Positions 26,009 to 34,667 of a stretch of DNA of 64,000 bases are shown here, piece after piece. The position numbers and the translations under genes were made by a program. The notes beneath the pieces were generated by a model, which saw nothing but the letters and a program-made list of their open reading frames with translations, was not told the DNA's origin and made no database searches. The DNA is taken from positions 186,001 to 250,000 of the forward strand of contig JADJNH010000006.1 in the NCBI GenBank assembly GCA_016714365.1, in the 5' to 3' direction. The stretch comes from Candidatus Vicinibacter affinis (GTDB lineage Bacteria; Bacteroidota; Bacteroidia; Chitinophagales; Saprospiraceae). Position 1 is the stretch's first letter; every line of letters begins with the position of its first letter.

Positions 26009-26446
26009 CTATTTGTTGTTCTTGACAGTTAAATTGCTAAGAGCCGTCCCCAATTCATCCATGTCTCTGTTGAATTCTGACTTAAACATTTCCCATTTCT
26101 CTTTGCTGTCTGCCTTATACTCATTCAATTTTTTCTGAGTATCTGCATTCTTTTGTTCCAACTCAGCGATCTTCTTATTGTATTCGTCTTTTACCGCTTT
26201 CTTTTCATTAGCAATCCTACTCTTAAAATCAGCGATCAACTGATTATTGGAAGCAATACGGTCTTCATTTACTTTTTTGTAATTCTGAATATCCTGAAGG
26301 TATTCCTGATTAGCCTGTTCTAAATCCTTGTTGGCCTGATTGACTTCCTGTTGGGCAGTGTTTACCTTCTCTGCTGGAGAGGAGCACATCATGATCATAC
26401 TCGAAATCAAAATAACTGGTAATATATAATAAAATAATTTTTTCAT
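26009..26446 (-). CDS. Small coiled-coil lipoprotein
   Basis: A 145-residue lipoprotein with a hydrophobic leader and lipobox MIMMC (Cys about 21). The mature part is one long, charged coiled coil without Gly or Pro (QQEVNQANKDLEQANQEYLQ, KKIAELEQKNADTQKKLNEY). It resembles the sll1863-like stress-response coiled-coil proteins. It lies 51 bp downstream of a CsbD gene on the same strand and is probably co-transcribed, which fits a general-stress role. The mechanism is unknown; it may act as a spacer or membrane-protecting rod in the periplasm. Confidence 0.65.
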   Translation of the reverse strand: MKKLFYYILPVILISSMIMMCSSPAEKVNTAQQEVNQANKDLEQANQEYLQDIQNYKKVNEDRIASNNQLIADFKSRIANEKKAVKDEYNKKIAELEQKNADTQKKLNEYKADSKEKWEMFKSEFNRDMDELGTALSNLTVKNNK

Positions 26447-26497
26447 TTTTTTGTAATTTTAATGGTTAAATTTGGTGACTCAAAGTGTATTAATTTA

Positions 26498-26683
26498 TTA
26501 AAGTTCTGCCATCATTTTCTGCCATTCTTCTTTTGATTTGCCAAGTTTTATTTGCAACTTACCAATCATTTCATCCATCTTACCTTCCCCAAACATAAGA
26601 TCATCATCTGTCAGTTCTGCAAATTTTTGCTTTAGTTTCCCCTTTTGCTCGTTCCAATTTCCCTTCATTTCAGTAGAGTTCAT
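26498..26683 (-). CDS. CsbD-family stress protein
   Basis: A 61-residue protein with the CsbD signature: NSTEMKGNWNEQKGKLKQKF, then TDDDLMFGEGKMDEMIGKLQ. The family takes its name from the sigma-B-controlled Bacillus CsbD and is widely induced by stress, but has no known activity; it is thought to be a small flexible helical protein. It heads a two-gene unit with the coiled-coil lipoprotein. A CAAAGATnC element lies about 36 bp before the start (26719-26732), like those before two other genes of this island. Confidence 0.9.
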   Translation of the reverse strand: MNSTEMKGNWNEQKGKLKQKFAELTDDDLMFGEGKMDEMIGKLQIKLGKSKEEWQKMMAEL

Positions 26684-26865
26684 TTTTTAAATATTTATTG
26701 TGTGAATGAATTATCACTTCCCAAAGATGCAATAACCTTGATTAAAATAATTACATCCAAAAAAATATTACTTACATATTTTACACAATTTTAAAAAAAT
26801 GAAATCCTGCAAAATCAATTTTAAAATCAATGACAAGAGACAATTTTATCAGACATGAACTGGGA

Positions 26866-26900
26866 TTAATAAAAGAGCTACCTATTTTACAATAGGTAGC
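26866..26900 (-). terminator. Terminator of the Ig/OmpA operon
   Basis: On the minus strand GCTACCTATT-GTAA-AATAGGTAGC is a perfect 10-bp stem followed by TCTTTTATT, about 28 bp after the OmpA-family stop. The rest of the 26684-26928 interval holds the CsbD promoter area and AT-rich DNA. Confidence 0.8.
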
Positions 26901-26928
26901 CCCCCATTATTAACCCTTCAAATTACAC

Positions 26929-28962
26929 TTACCTTTCTTTATTTGGAATGATGTCTATAATTACGGTGCGATTATAGGCTCTTTCTTCAGGAAACTTATT
27001 GCCAAAAGGAGCAAAAGTATCATCCTCTCCCATACCCATGGTTTCAAAAGTAATATCACTTCTACCTGCCAATGCCGGACTTGAAGACAAAATTGTTTTC
27101 ACATCCATAGCCCTGGCCAGTGATAATTTCTGATTATTGACTTCATCACCAATGGCATCTGTATGACCGTGTATGATTACTTTAGCACCTACAGGTATTT
27201 TTTTTGCAACCACCTCAGTGAGATATTTTTCATAAATCGAAACTGCTTTTGACTCATTAAATTCATAAATCACACTATATCTAATCCCCTGTTCATTTTC
27301 GTCCGGTTTCCAAAGGACCATATGAACTTTATTGCTTTGTGAAATAATCTTGCCATCTTCCCTTATCCCCTTCATAGTAACCACAAAATCTCCTTCAGGT
27401 CTTTCACCTAAAATGGTTTTACCAGGAATGGTAACCAGATCTTTGTAATAAGGTCCAAAACTTTGAATTTTGCCTTTACTATCTTTTACTTCTATATTCC
27501 AGGATGTAAATGCTTGCGTGGCCCCCTCTACATTAAATGAAACATAACTATCTAATGGTGCTTCCTGAATAGAATTAATTTCGATAGGTTTTAACAACAT
27601 TTCCTTGCCACTTTGAAATTCCATCAACAGTGCCGGAGAATTACTTTCAATCGATACTCGCTGATCTCCTTCACGAAGTAAATCAAGTTCCAAAGTTCCT
27701 CCAGGTTGTTCAGATGGAATTTTTGGTTTGTCGCGTCCTTCAATTCCAATTCTGCTTGGCATTATAGAGAATACATTCACTAAGTAATCCTTCACTGATA
27801 CTGCCATTAACTTACCATGATCAATTCCTTTGATGGAAGAACCAACCAAAACAATTTCCGATGAAGGATCTTTTTGCATTCTGTCACCTAAAATGTTTAA
27901 TACATTATAATACACAACCATTTCGCGATCCGAACGTCCAGATAGTTTTTTAGGTTTAAAAACTTCAAGTTGATCTTCTTTAAAGTCTTTAACTTGATTT
28001 TTATTTAACAACACATATCGATCTGAAATTTCTGTTGACTCTCCATCAAAATAAACATAGTTTAATACAGGAAATGTCTCCCTCACTCTTCTTGAAACAG
28101 GAATGTTTTTAGGAGAAATGATGGTGAATTTAAATTTTGGATCTTCCATTTCGATAATTGCCGGAACAGGTATTTTCTTTCCTCTGCCAAATTTTATCGC
28201 TGCTCCAACTCTGACAGTTGTCAAATTCCAGGTTTCTATAGCTCTTGGTGATTGACCGAAGTAAGGCTGAAACGAAACAAATGGAGAAATCATAGATTGA
28301 ATCTGATGATTTTGTGACGACACAGGAATGTCATATCCTGCCCCAATTTGCATAGACAATAAAGTTTTGTTTGTATTGCTCAAATCACCCTTCACATCAG
28401 GATTGGGTAGTTGATCAGGATATGCAGGATTAATTCCCAATTTATAAGTAAAAGAATTGTCAATTAAAAATGCTACCCGTGGACCACCAAACAAATAGAA
28501 ATTTGATCTAAAAGGAGCAAATTTCAAAGTTGGCTCCACAGTAATATAACTCAACTTAGTGCTCAGGTCCGCAGGACAATCACAAGGTGTAATCACTTGA
28601 TCAAATTTGCCTTTTCGGCTATCGTATCCTGCCTGAAATCCAAAGCCAAACATTGACCCAGGAGCCTGATACTCTACCAGTGGGGCAAGAAATAACCCGG
28701 CCCCAAAACCATTGTGAAATGCAACCGGTGAAGTAAATTCCGCATTCAACTCTTGTGTAGAGCCTCTGTTAAAATTTAAGTTTGCTCCCGCCGATGCTCC
28801 AATCCACCAGGAAGGTTTTGAGTATTCAAATGTTTGAGCAGTCAATTGAAACTGCATGGCAGTCATAAAAAGAGCAATCATCACAATGCTCTTAAGTAAA
28901 TTTTGATAGTGCGATCTGAACTTGAATTGCTTACTATCTTTAAAAATATTATTTTTCATCAT
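26929..28962 (-). CDS. OmpA-family outer-membrane protein
   Basis: A 677-residue protein. A signal peptide (cleavage about residue 43, QLTAQ) is followed by a barrel-like N-terminal domain (WWIGASAGANLNFNRG, SNFYLFGGPRVAFLIDN). A first peptidoglycan-binding-like region (VYFDGESTEISDRY ... IVLVGSSIKGID) precedes a beta-sandwich, and a C-terminal OmpA domain (VIIHGHTDAIGDEVNNQKLSLARA, GMGEDDTFAPFGN ... RAYNRTVIIDI) ends it. The C-terminal domain should clamp peptidoglycan, so the protein bridges outer membrane and wall. It starts 8 bp downstream of the Ig/ice-binding gene, in one operon, which suggests it anchors or exports that protein. Two OmpA-like segments in one chain is unusual. Confidence 0.83.
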   Translation of the reverse strand: MMKNNIFKDSKQFKFRSHYQNLLKSIVMIALFMTAMQFQLTAQTFEYSKPSWWIGASAGANLNFNRGSTQELNAEFTSPVAFHNGFGAGLFLAPLVEYQAPGSMFGFGFQAGYDSRKGKFDQVITPCDCPADLSTKLSYITVEPTLKFAPFRSNFYLFGGPRVAFLIDNSFTYKLGINPAYPDQLPNPDVKGDLSNTNKTLLSMQIGAGYDIPVSSQNHQIQSMISPFVSFQPYFGQSPRAIETWNLTTVRVGAAIKFGRGKKIPVPAIIEMEDPKFKFTIISPKNIPVSRRVRETFPVLNYVYFDGESTEISDRYVLLNKNQVKDFKEDQLEVFKPKKLSGRSDREMVVYYNVLNILGDRMQKDPSSEIVLVGSSIKGIDHGKLMAVSVKDYLVNVFSIMPSRIGIEGRDKPKIPSEQPGGTLELDLLREGDQRVSIESNSPALLMEFQSGKEMLLKPIEINSIQEAPLDSYVSFNVEGATQAFTSWNIEVKDSKGKIQSFGPYYKDLVTIPGKTILGERPEGDFVVTMKGIREDGKIISQSNKVHMVLWKPDENEQGIRYSVIYEFNESKAVSIYEKYLTEVVAKKIPVGAKVIIHGHTDAIGDEVNNQKLSLARAMDVKTILSSSPALAGRSDITFETMGMGEDDTFAPFGNKFPEERAYNRTVIIDIIPNKER

Positions 28963-28970
28963 TTTAAAAT

Positions 28971-31900
28971 TTAAGGTCTGTTAATTACATTCGTGCCTGT
29001 AAGTACTACGGCACCATTGATACACAACATTCTTCCGTCAACGGAAGCGCCCGTATTCATGGTAATAGAAGTCAAGGCTAAAACATTTCCCTGAAAAGCG
29101 GTGCTGTTACCAATGGTTGCAGAACTTCCTACCGCCCAGAAAATATTTCCGGCTTGAGCTCCTCCTGCGAGTATTACACTGCCACCAGCTCCACCAATAG
29201 TTGTAAGACTTGAGGCTATTTGGAATATCCAAACTGCACTTGGATCACCTTGAGCATCCAATGTCAAATCACCGGAAGCAATTTGCAAGGATGAAGTGGT
29301 TTTATAAATCCCCGGAGCTAAAGTTAATCCACCCTGATCACCGGAGATGGTAACTGGTGGAGGATTTGATGCCCCTTGTGCAAAATTATAGGCGGCAGTA
29401 AGATCTGCCTTCGCCTGAGTTAATAAAGCAGCAATTCCCGGTGGGGAAACATCATCAGAAGCATAAATTGCTCCATTCACTACAATTGCAGGCGGAAATC
29501 CGGTTACTGATGAACGAACACCCGGACTGATACCTACATCCAAATCATTTATCACACTGATACCAGCATTGTTGCTGATTCCAACTCCGGCAATAATCCC
29601 AAATCTTTCAACAGATTTAAGATTGACCAAAGGTGGATTAATAAATGTTTTAGTTGTGAAAGTCCAGACATAATTATTTGTCATAGGTGTGCCCGCAAGA
29701 TCCTTCACACTATTTGTAATAGTTACTGTATAAACAGTATTTAATTCCAAATCATTGGTGGGATTGAATGTAGCAACTGTACCGGAATATGAAATACTTC
29801 CCGGAATCAAATTACTACCCTGCTTCAAGAAAAAATTAGCACTGTTAATAGTAGTTGGATCCATAGGCACACTAAAAGTTGCGGTGATCGACTTATTTTG
29901 TGCTACTCCAACTGCATTATTGTTTGGATCTGTGGAAATCACCGTTGGAGGAATTCCTGCGACGGTAGTAAATGTCCATACATAATTATTTACCAGTGAA
30001 ATTCCTGCCAGATTCTTAGCTCCGGTAGTGATGGTTCCCGTATAAATTGTATTTGGTAACAATGCACTGGTAGGATTAAAGGTAGCAGTAGTTCCTGCAT
30101 ATGAAACAGTACCCGTAATGGTATTAGCTCCTTGTTTCAGGGTAAAGGTATTTCCATTGATTGTCAATGGATCCATGGGCATATTAAAAGTCGCCGTAAT
30201 TGTTTTATTAAGAGCTACTCCGGTAGCACCATTGTTTGGATCCGTAGCAATAACATTAGGAGCAATACTTACTAAAGTAGTAAATGTCCATACATAATTA
30301 TTTGCCATCGGAATTCCAGAGAGATTTTTAACACCTGTAGTGATGGTTCCCGTATAGACTGTGTTTGGCAACAATGCATTGGTTGGCGTGAATGTAGCAG
30401 TTACTCCTGCATATGAAATGGTGCCTGGAATTATATTCACACCTTGCTTGAATGTAAACGTATTTACATTGATGGTGGAAGGATCCATAGGCATACTAAA
30501 AGTAGCTTTTATGATCTTATTTAAAGCAACTCCTGTTTCATTATTAAAAGGATCTGTCGAAAGAACAGTTGGAGCAGGAACCGTAAGGGTTGTAAATGAC
30601 CAAACATAATTGTTCACCATAAATACACCCGCAAGATTCTTTACTGTATTGGTAATTGTCATGGTATAAAGTGTGTTGGACTTCAACGCACTTGATGGTA
30701 CAAATGAAGCAGTTGTACCCTGATACAATACCACTCCTTTTATCTGATTGACGCCTTGCATCATGATGAAACTGCTGGTATTAATACTGGATGGATCCAT
30801 GGTCATACTGAAGTTTGCAGTAACAACTTTATTGGTCGGGACATTGGTCGCATTGTTGACCGGATCGGTGGAAATTACAATAGGAGCCAAATTCGATGCA
30901 GTGGTAAATGACCATACATAATCATTCAACATTTGAGTACCTACAATATTCTTTACTGAATTTTTAATGGTCGCGGTATAAACCGTATTGGCTTTAAGTG
31001 CTTGTGAAGGAGTAAAACTTGCAATGGTTCCGGCATAAGAAATAGTTCCCGGAATCAATGTTGACCCTTGCATCAAGATAAAACTCTGTGTTGTAATGGT
31101 CAATGGATTCATTGGTGTACTGAACCCAACACGAATGATTTTATTAAGCGCTACGCCTGTTTCACCATTTGCGGGATCTGTAAAAATAACCGTCGGCGCC
31201 AAAATTGAACCTGTACTAAAGATCCAAACATAATCGGCTGACATGTTTACACCTTTTTGACTTTTTACGGATCCACTGATGGTTACTGTGTAAGTGGTAT
31301 TTGCAACAAGTGACGCTGCTGGAGTAAAACTTGCGGTCACCCCTGAATAACTTACGACTCCGGATATGATATTAGTTCCTTGTCGTAAGATAAAACTGGA
31401 AGAATTGATGGAAGCGACATTCATCGCTTCACTAAATGTAGCAGTTATAACTTTTGACAGGACAACATTGGTTTCTTCATTTGCCGGATCTGTTGAAATT
31501 ACAAATGGAGAAACATTGTTAATGGTCATAAATGTCCACACATAATCATTTACCAATGGTGTTCCGGAGATATTCTTAATTGCGGAAGTTAAGATTGCTG
31601 TATAAGTTACGTTTGGATCAAGTAAAGTGGCTGGTTGAAAACTAACAGTAGTGCCATTATATGAAATGACGCCATCTATCTGGTTTGTTCCATCGGTCAC
31701 AATAAAAGAGCTTGCAGAAAAAGTACTGGCATCCATCACTTCACTGAAAGTGGCGCGAATGACTTTATCCAATGCAACATTCTTTTCATTATTGAACGGA
31801 TCTGTTACGATGACAATGGGTGACAAGGTAATTCCGGTACTAAAAGACCAAACATAATCCACTTGCAACGCATTTCCTCTGATGTCCTTTACCCCTCTTG

Positions 31901-32228
31901 TTACTCTACCTGTATATGTCGTGTTTGGTTCCAAATCCTGAACTGGATTGAAACTAGCTGTATTACCTGAATAGGTTAATACGCCAGTTATTTGCGAAAG
32001 TCCTGTAATGTTAATGTTTCCGGAATTGATGGTAGATGGATTCATCTCCTCATTAAAGGTTATAGTAATGACCTTATCACGTGCAACCCCTGTTTCTCCA
32101 TTGGCCGGATCTGTAGAAATAACCAAAGGACAAAGTCCTTTAATATCAATAAAATCATCCTTTTTGCACGAAGCCATTAAGGCCAACGATGCTATAGCAA
32201 AAAGGGTAAATAACTTTTTCATTTTCAT
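28971..32228 (-). CDS. Eight-Ig-repeat lipoprotein with C-terminal ice-binding-like (DUF3494) domain
   Basis: A 1085-residue lipoprotein (lipobox ALMASC, Cys about 20). Residues 30-860 hold eight tandem SbsA-like Ig (Big_5) repeats of about 104 residues; each opens like PTVISTDPNNNAVGV and closes NNYVWTFTT. The last 220 residues are a DUF3494 ice-binding-like beta-solenoid: FGIIAGVGISNNAGISVINDL, GGLTLAPGIYKTTSSLQIASG, AVWIFQIASSLTTIGG, FWAVGSSATIGNSTAFQGNV and a terminal cap. Ice-binding adhesins of marine bacteria have this layout of stalk plus ice-binding head. An ordinary adhesive or surface role is also possible, since DUF3494 proteins are not all proven ice binders. The gene leads an operon with the OmpA-family gene 8 bp later. 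The long tandem repeats make it prone to length variation. Confidence 0.88.
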   Translation of the reverse strand: MKMKKLFTLFAIASLALMASCKKDDFIDIKGLCPLVISTDPANGETGVARDKVITITFNEEMNPSTINSGNINITGLSQITGVLTYSGNTASFNPVQDLEPNTTYTGRVTRGVKDIRGNALQVDYVWSFSTGITLSPIVIVTDPFNNEKNVALDKVIRATFSEVMDASTFSASSFIVTDGTNQIDGVISYNGTTVSFQPATLLDPNVTYTAILTSAIKNISGTPLVNDYVWTFMTINNVSPFVISTDPANEETNVVLSKVITATFSEAMNVASINSSSFILRQGTNIISGVVSYSGVTASFTPAASLVANTTYTVTISGSVKSQKGVNMSADYVWIFSTGSILAPTVIFTDPANGETGVALNKIIRVGFSTPMNPLTITTQSFILMQGSTLIPGTISYAGTIASFTPSQALKANTVYTATIKNSVKNIVGTQMLNDYVWSFTTASNLAPIVISTDPVNNATNVPTNKVVTANFSMTMDPSSINTSSFIMMQGVNQIKGVVLYQGTTASFVPSSALKSNTLYTMTITNTVKNLAGVFMVNNYVWSFTTLTVPAPTVLSTDPFNNETGVALNKIIKATFSMPMDPSTINVNTFTFKQGVNIIPGTISYAGVTATFTPTNALLPNTVYTGTITTGVKNLSGIPMANNYVWTFTTLVSIAPNVIATDPNNGATGVALNKTITATFNMPMDPLTINGNTFTLKQGANTITGTVSYAGTTATFNPTSALLPNTIYTGTITTGAKNLAGISLVNNYVWTFTTVAGIPPTVISTDPNNNAVGVAQNKSITATFSVPMDPTTINSANFFLKQGSNLIPGSISYSGTVATFNPTNDLELNTVYTVTITNSVKDLAGTPMTNNYVWTFTTKTFINPPLVNLKSVERFGIIAGVGISNNAGISVINDLDVGISPGVRSSVTGFPPAIVVNGAIYASDDVSPPGIAALLTQAKADLTAAYNFAQGASNPPPVTISGDQGGLTLAPGIYKTTSSLQIASGDLTLDAQGDPSAVWIFQIASSLTTIGGAGGSVILAGGAQAGNIFWAVGSSATIGNSTAFQGNVLALTSITMNTGASVDGRMLCINGAVVLTGTNVINRP

Positions 32229-32241
32229 TAATTAAACGTTA

Positions 32242-32263
32242 AAAGTGAATGAATTTTCACTTT
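32242..32263 (-). promoter_or_regulatory. 8-bp hairpin in the leader of the Ig/ice-binding gene
   Basis: AAAGTGAA (32242-32249) and TTCACTTT (32256-32263) are exact inverted repeats, 14-35 bp before the start codon. As RNA it could shade the start; as DNA it could be an operator. No T run, so not a terminator. Confidence 0.35.
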
Positions 32264-32416
32264 GATAAATAGATATAAATATCAACTCATGGGTTTGGGG
32301 TACACAATAGAGTAATCAGTCTTAATTTAAATTTTAAAAAATCAACTCCTGATTCCCGTTAAAATGTACATCTGATCAAAAATCAAATAATCAAATGGCT
32401 TGTATTCAATTGCACT

Positions 32417-32806
32417 TCAATCGGCCGGTCGTTTCAAATTCAATATTGCGTTGAATGCACTTTGCAAAAAAGACTTTAATTTCAATTCATTGTTAACTCC
32501 AATCTGTGAAATGCCACAAAGCAACCCACTTAATACCAATCTCCTTATTGGCTTTTTGGAGGCCCAGTTATAAATTCCTGCTGATAATTCGGAGGATGTA
32601 AATCCCAATACCAGATCAAATACTCCATACTTAAAATCACTGGAGGATGCAATTTCACTTATGCCATCTTTTAAATATTCAGTAATTTTTTCTTTATTAA
32701 ACATTGACAAAATATTATCCTTAAGCACTTCTTCCTGAACCTTACTCTTTGTCTCCAACCTAATAATTTCTTGATCCAGGTCTAATTCAGATGTGATGTA
32801 ATTCAT
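32417..32806 (-). CDS. Hypothetical protein of the YtxH/holin-like unit
   Basis: A 129-residue protein of no recognised family. The N-terminal half is charged and helical (DLDQEIIRLETKSKVQEEVL); the second half holds mildly hydrophobic stretches (DFKYGVFDLVLGFTSSE, RRLVLSGLLCGISQIG) too short and polar to be sure membrane helices. Its start codon overlaps the stop of the holin-like gene by 4 bp (ATGA), so translation is coupled and the two products probably act together at the inner membrane. Confidence 0.65.
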   Translation of the reverse strand: MNYITSELDLDQEIIRLETKSKVQEEVLKDNILSMFNKEKITEYLKDGISEIASSSDFKYGVFDLVLGFTSSELSAGIYNWASKKPIRRLVLSGLLCGISQIGVNNELKLKSFLQSAFNAILNLKRPAD

Positions 32807-33153
32807 GACTTTGTGATTTCTACTTTGTGAAGCAAAATTTTAGAAATTATCCTCCTAATACTTCGATAACCAAAAAAAGAAAAAACAACAGAAAATATAA
32901 AGATTACACATGACAAGACAAAAAAACCAGCGTATGGCTTACCGATCAATTCTCCCAAATATAAAGACAAACCAATCGCTAAAAAAAGAAAAGAAAAACA
33001 CAACAGAACCAAATAAAAAATCTTTGCTGTAAGGTAACTGGTCAAATCTATACTCTTCTTAATGGTCTTTAACTGATACAGATTGTACTTAGTACGAACA
33101 TATTCTTCAGTATATTCATACGCTGATTTAATTTCCTCCATCTTCAATCCCAT
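32803..33153 (-). CDS. Holin-X-like (phage holin superfamily) membrane protein
   Basis: A 116-residue protein with an amphipathic N-terminal helix (TKYNLYQLKTIKKSIDLTSY), two transmembrane helices (FYLVLLCFSFLFLAIGLSLY and FFVLSCVIFIFSVVF, with YLGELIGKPYAG between) and a basic tail. This is the layout of the Holin-X/DUF1469 family, which despite its name is widespread outside phages. It follows a YtxH gene and precedes a gene it overlaps, a trio typical of stress loci. No other phage gene is nearby. The function is unknown, probably membrane-associated stress adaptation. Confidence 0.75.
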   Translation of the reverse strand: MGLKMEEIKSAYEYTEEYVRTKYNLYQLKTIKKSIDLTSYLTAKIFYLVLLCFSFLFLAIGLSLYLGELIGKPYAGFFVLSCVIFIFSVVFSFFGYRSIRRIISKILLHKVEITKS

Positions 33154-33232
33154 AATTAAATTATTTACTGTGTAATATTAGAATTTGCAAATATTGATAA
33201 AGCAAGTCAATACTTACTAACAAATTCAATCA

Positions 33233-33523
33233 TCATGAAGGCACCTTTTGATCACTTGTTTTAGGATTGTGATTTGTTCCTTCAGGTTTAGAAATCCAGG
33301 TCTCACTTATGTGCGTAGCCCTTTCCTTAATGGACTCATACTTCTTAGTAAGCAGACTAATGAATTCATCAATCCTATTTTCCAAATCGTCTGTCAACTC
33401 ATTTTGTCTCTCTACAATTTTTCTCCTGGTCTTGGATCCTTTGTGAGGTGCAAATAAAACACCTAACGCAACCCCAACAGCAACTCCGGCTGTAATCCCT
33501 AACAAAACTTTTCCCAAATTCAT
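33233..33523 (-). CDS. YtxH-domain protein
   Basis: A 96-residue protein with one N-terminal glycine-rich transmembrane helix (LLGITAGVAVGVALGVLFAP) followed at once by the YtxH signature HKGSKTRRKIVERQNE and a helical cytoplasmic tail. YtxH is a general-stress protein family in Firmicutes and Bacteroidota without known activity. It is the first gene of the YtxH/holin-like/hypothetical trio, 79 bp ahead of the second. The tail ends in a low-complexity polar stretch. Confidence 0.88.
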   Translation of the reverse strand: MNLGKVLLGITAGVAVGVALGVLFAPHKGSKTRRKIVERQNELTDDLENRIDEFISLLTKKYESIKERATHISETWISKPEGTNHNPKTSDQKVPS

Positions 33524-33701
33524 AATAGTATTTTTTTTGTGTTATAAAATATTTACTTACTCCACAAAATTGATCTATATTTCTGAATATAATTTACACC
33601 TTAAATTTTTTAACTTACATGATTTACTGTTAATTTATAAACGAATCATCCCGTATAAAAAACACTATTCTTTGAAATAAAATTAAATTGAAAAAATATT
33701 T

Positions 33702-33735
33702 AAAAAAAAAATCCTGCTTCTTTCGAAACAGGATT
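33702..33735 (-). terminator. Strong terminator after the small barrel gene
   Basis: On the minus strand AATCCTG pairs with CAGGATT around a loop that can itself fold, followed by nine T. It lies about 45 bp after the stop at 33778. Confidence 0.85.
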
Positions 33736-33777
33736 CTAATTTTCAAGGGTATTATTTCAATTTACTCAGCGATATCT

Positions 33778-34443
33778 TTAAAATATAAAAGAAACACCTA
33801 CATAAACTGCATTGGTTTTTATATGCGATTTATCTAATAAATAATAAGAATTGTTGATGTCTGTTCTGCTGTTGTCACTGATGTCGATCAATCCAACTAC
33901 TCCACGATATCCCAATCCCAGTCTTATATTCTTGGCTGGATTCAGAGCAAAATCTACACCTGCGCCATAGGCAAATCCCAAGTCACCTCTTTTTACCGAA
34001 AGCACTCCATCTGTCGATCCAGGTGTTCCTCCATCTGCAATCACCAACCTGCTTCCCACACTTATTCCTACCTGCGGACCAGCCACCAAATTCAGATTGA
34101 CGAATTTATTTTTTCCAGTGTTCAGCGAAAGCATCAATGGTATATTTAAATACTGTAGTTTAATATTTCGCTCTACATCCATCTCCTTATACTTTTGAGA
34201 CAATGAACTATAAATTAGCTCTGCCTGGATTCCCATGAATCTCGAAAAACTAAATCCAAGAAAGGCGCCCACTCCGTATCCCAGCGTCACCTCTCCTTTA
34301 ATAACACCACCGGCTGAATTATTGATGTCCAATTTTGAAAAAGTTGGCATCAGTCGAATCCCCACAACAGCCCGCTGTGCGTTAATGCTTCCAGCACCAG
34401 TAAATAAAAATGCAGTGAAAGCACAAAAAATAAATAATTTCAT
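33778..34443 (-). CDS. PorT-like small outer-membrane beta-barrel protein
   Basis: A 221-residue exported protein with signal peptide MKLFIFCAFTAFLFTG (to about SINAQ). The mature chain follows the outer-membrane beta-barrel (PorT/OMP_b-brl_2) pattern: AVVGIRLMPTFSKLDI, GYGVGAFLGFSFSRFMGIQ, LKYLNIPLML-type strand IKLQYLNIPLMLSLNTG, VAGPQVGISVGSRL, and a final strand VYVGVSFIF ending in Phe. The frame extends upstream to 34500, but ATG 34443 (or 34458) begins the signal peptide. A palindromic GGAT-N6-ATCC site lies 39 bp upstream. It may be one of the envelope proteins of the stress island; its ligand is unknown. Confidence 0.83.
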   Translation of the reverse strand: MKLFIFCAFTAFLFTGAGSINAQRAVVGIRLMPTFSKLDINNSAGGVIKGEVTLGYGVGAFLGFSFSRFMGIQAELIYSSLSQKYKEMDVERNIKLQYLNIPLMLSLNTGKNKFVNLNLVAGPQVGISVGSRLVIADGGTPGSTDGVLSVKRGDLGFAYGAGVDFALNPAKNIRLGLGYRGVVGLIDISDNSRTDINNSYYLLDKSHIKTNAVYVGVSFIF

Positions 34444-34481
34444 TTTAAAGTTAAACATAAATTTAAGATTGATTTTAATTA

Positions 34482-34495
34482 GGATACAAAGATCC
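34482..34495 (-). promoter_or_regulatory. Palindromic element GGAT-N6-ATCC with -7-like core
   Basis: On the minus strand GGATCTTTGTATCC. The core ATCTTTG resembles the -7 box and the flanks form a 4-bp inverted repeat. A near copy, GGGATCTTTATCCC, lies at 39230-39243, at a similar distance from a start codon. Confidence 0.4.
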
Positions 34496-34667
34496 TTCAC
34501 TTCTTTTTATTAAAGTTACAGAAGAACTACTGATTGTTACAAAATTTACATAATTAAACTGGCAATACATAAATCCAACAATAATGCAATTAAAATAAAT
34601 CTATTGTAAAGTAGAATAAATTCAATTTGACAATTAATCATCTTAACAATTTTATCTGTTTAAAAAA

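Noticed and set aside
28971..32228. Repeated antisense frames over the Ig-repeat gene (for example 29755-29985, 30361-30609, 31651-31857)
   Set aside because: They recur at the repeat spacing on the opposite strand and are artefacts of the Ig-repeat DNA.
16421..33153. Remnant prophage, from the tail-fibre-like and holin-like proteins
   Set aside because: No phage capsid, terminase, integrase or lysis genes are near; both protein types are widespread in cellular genomes.
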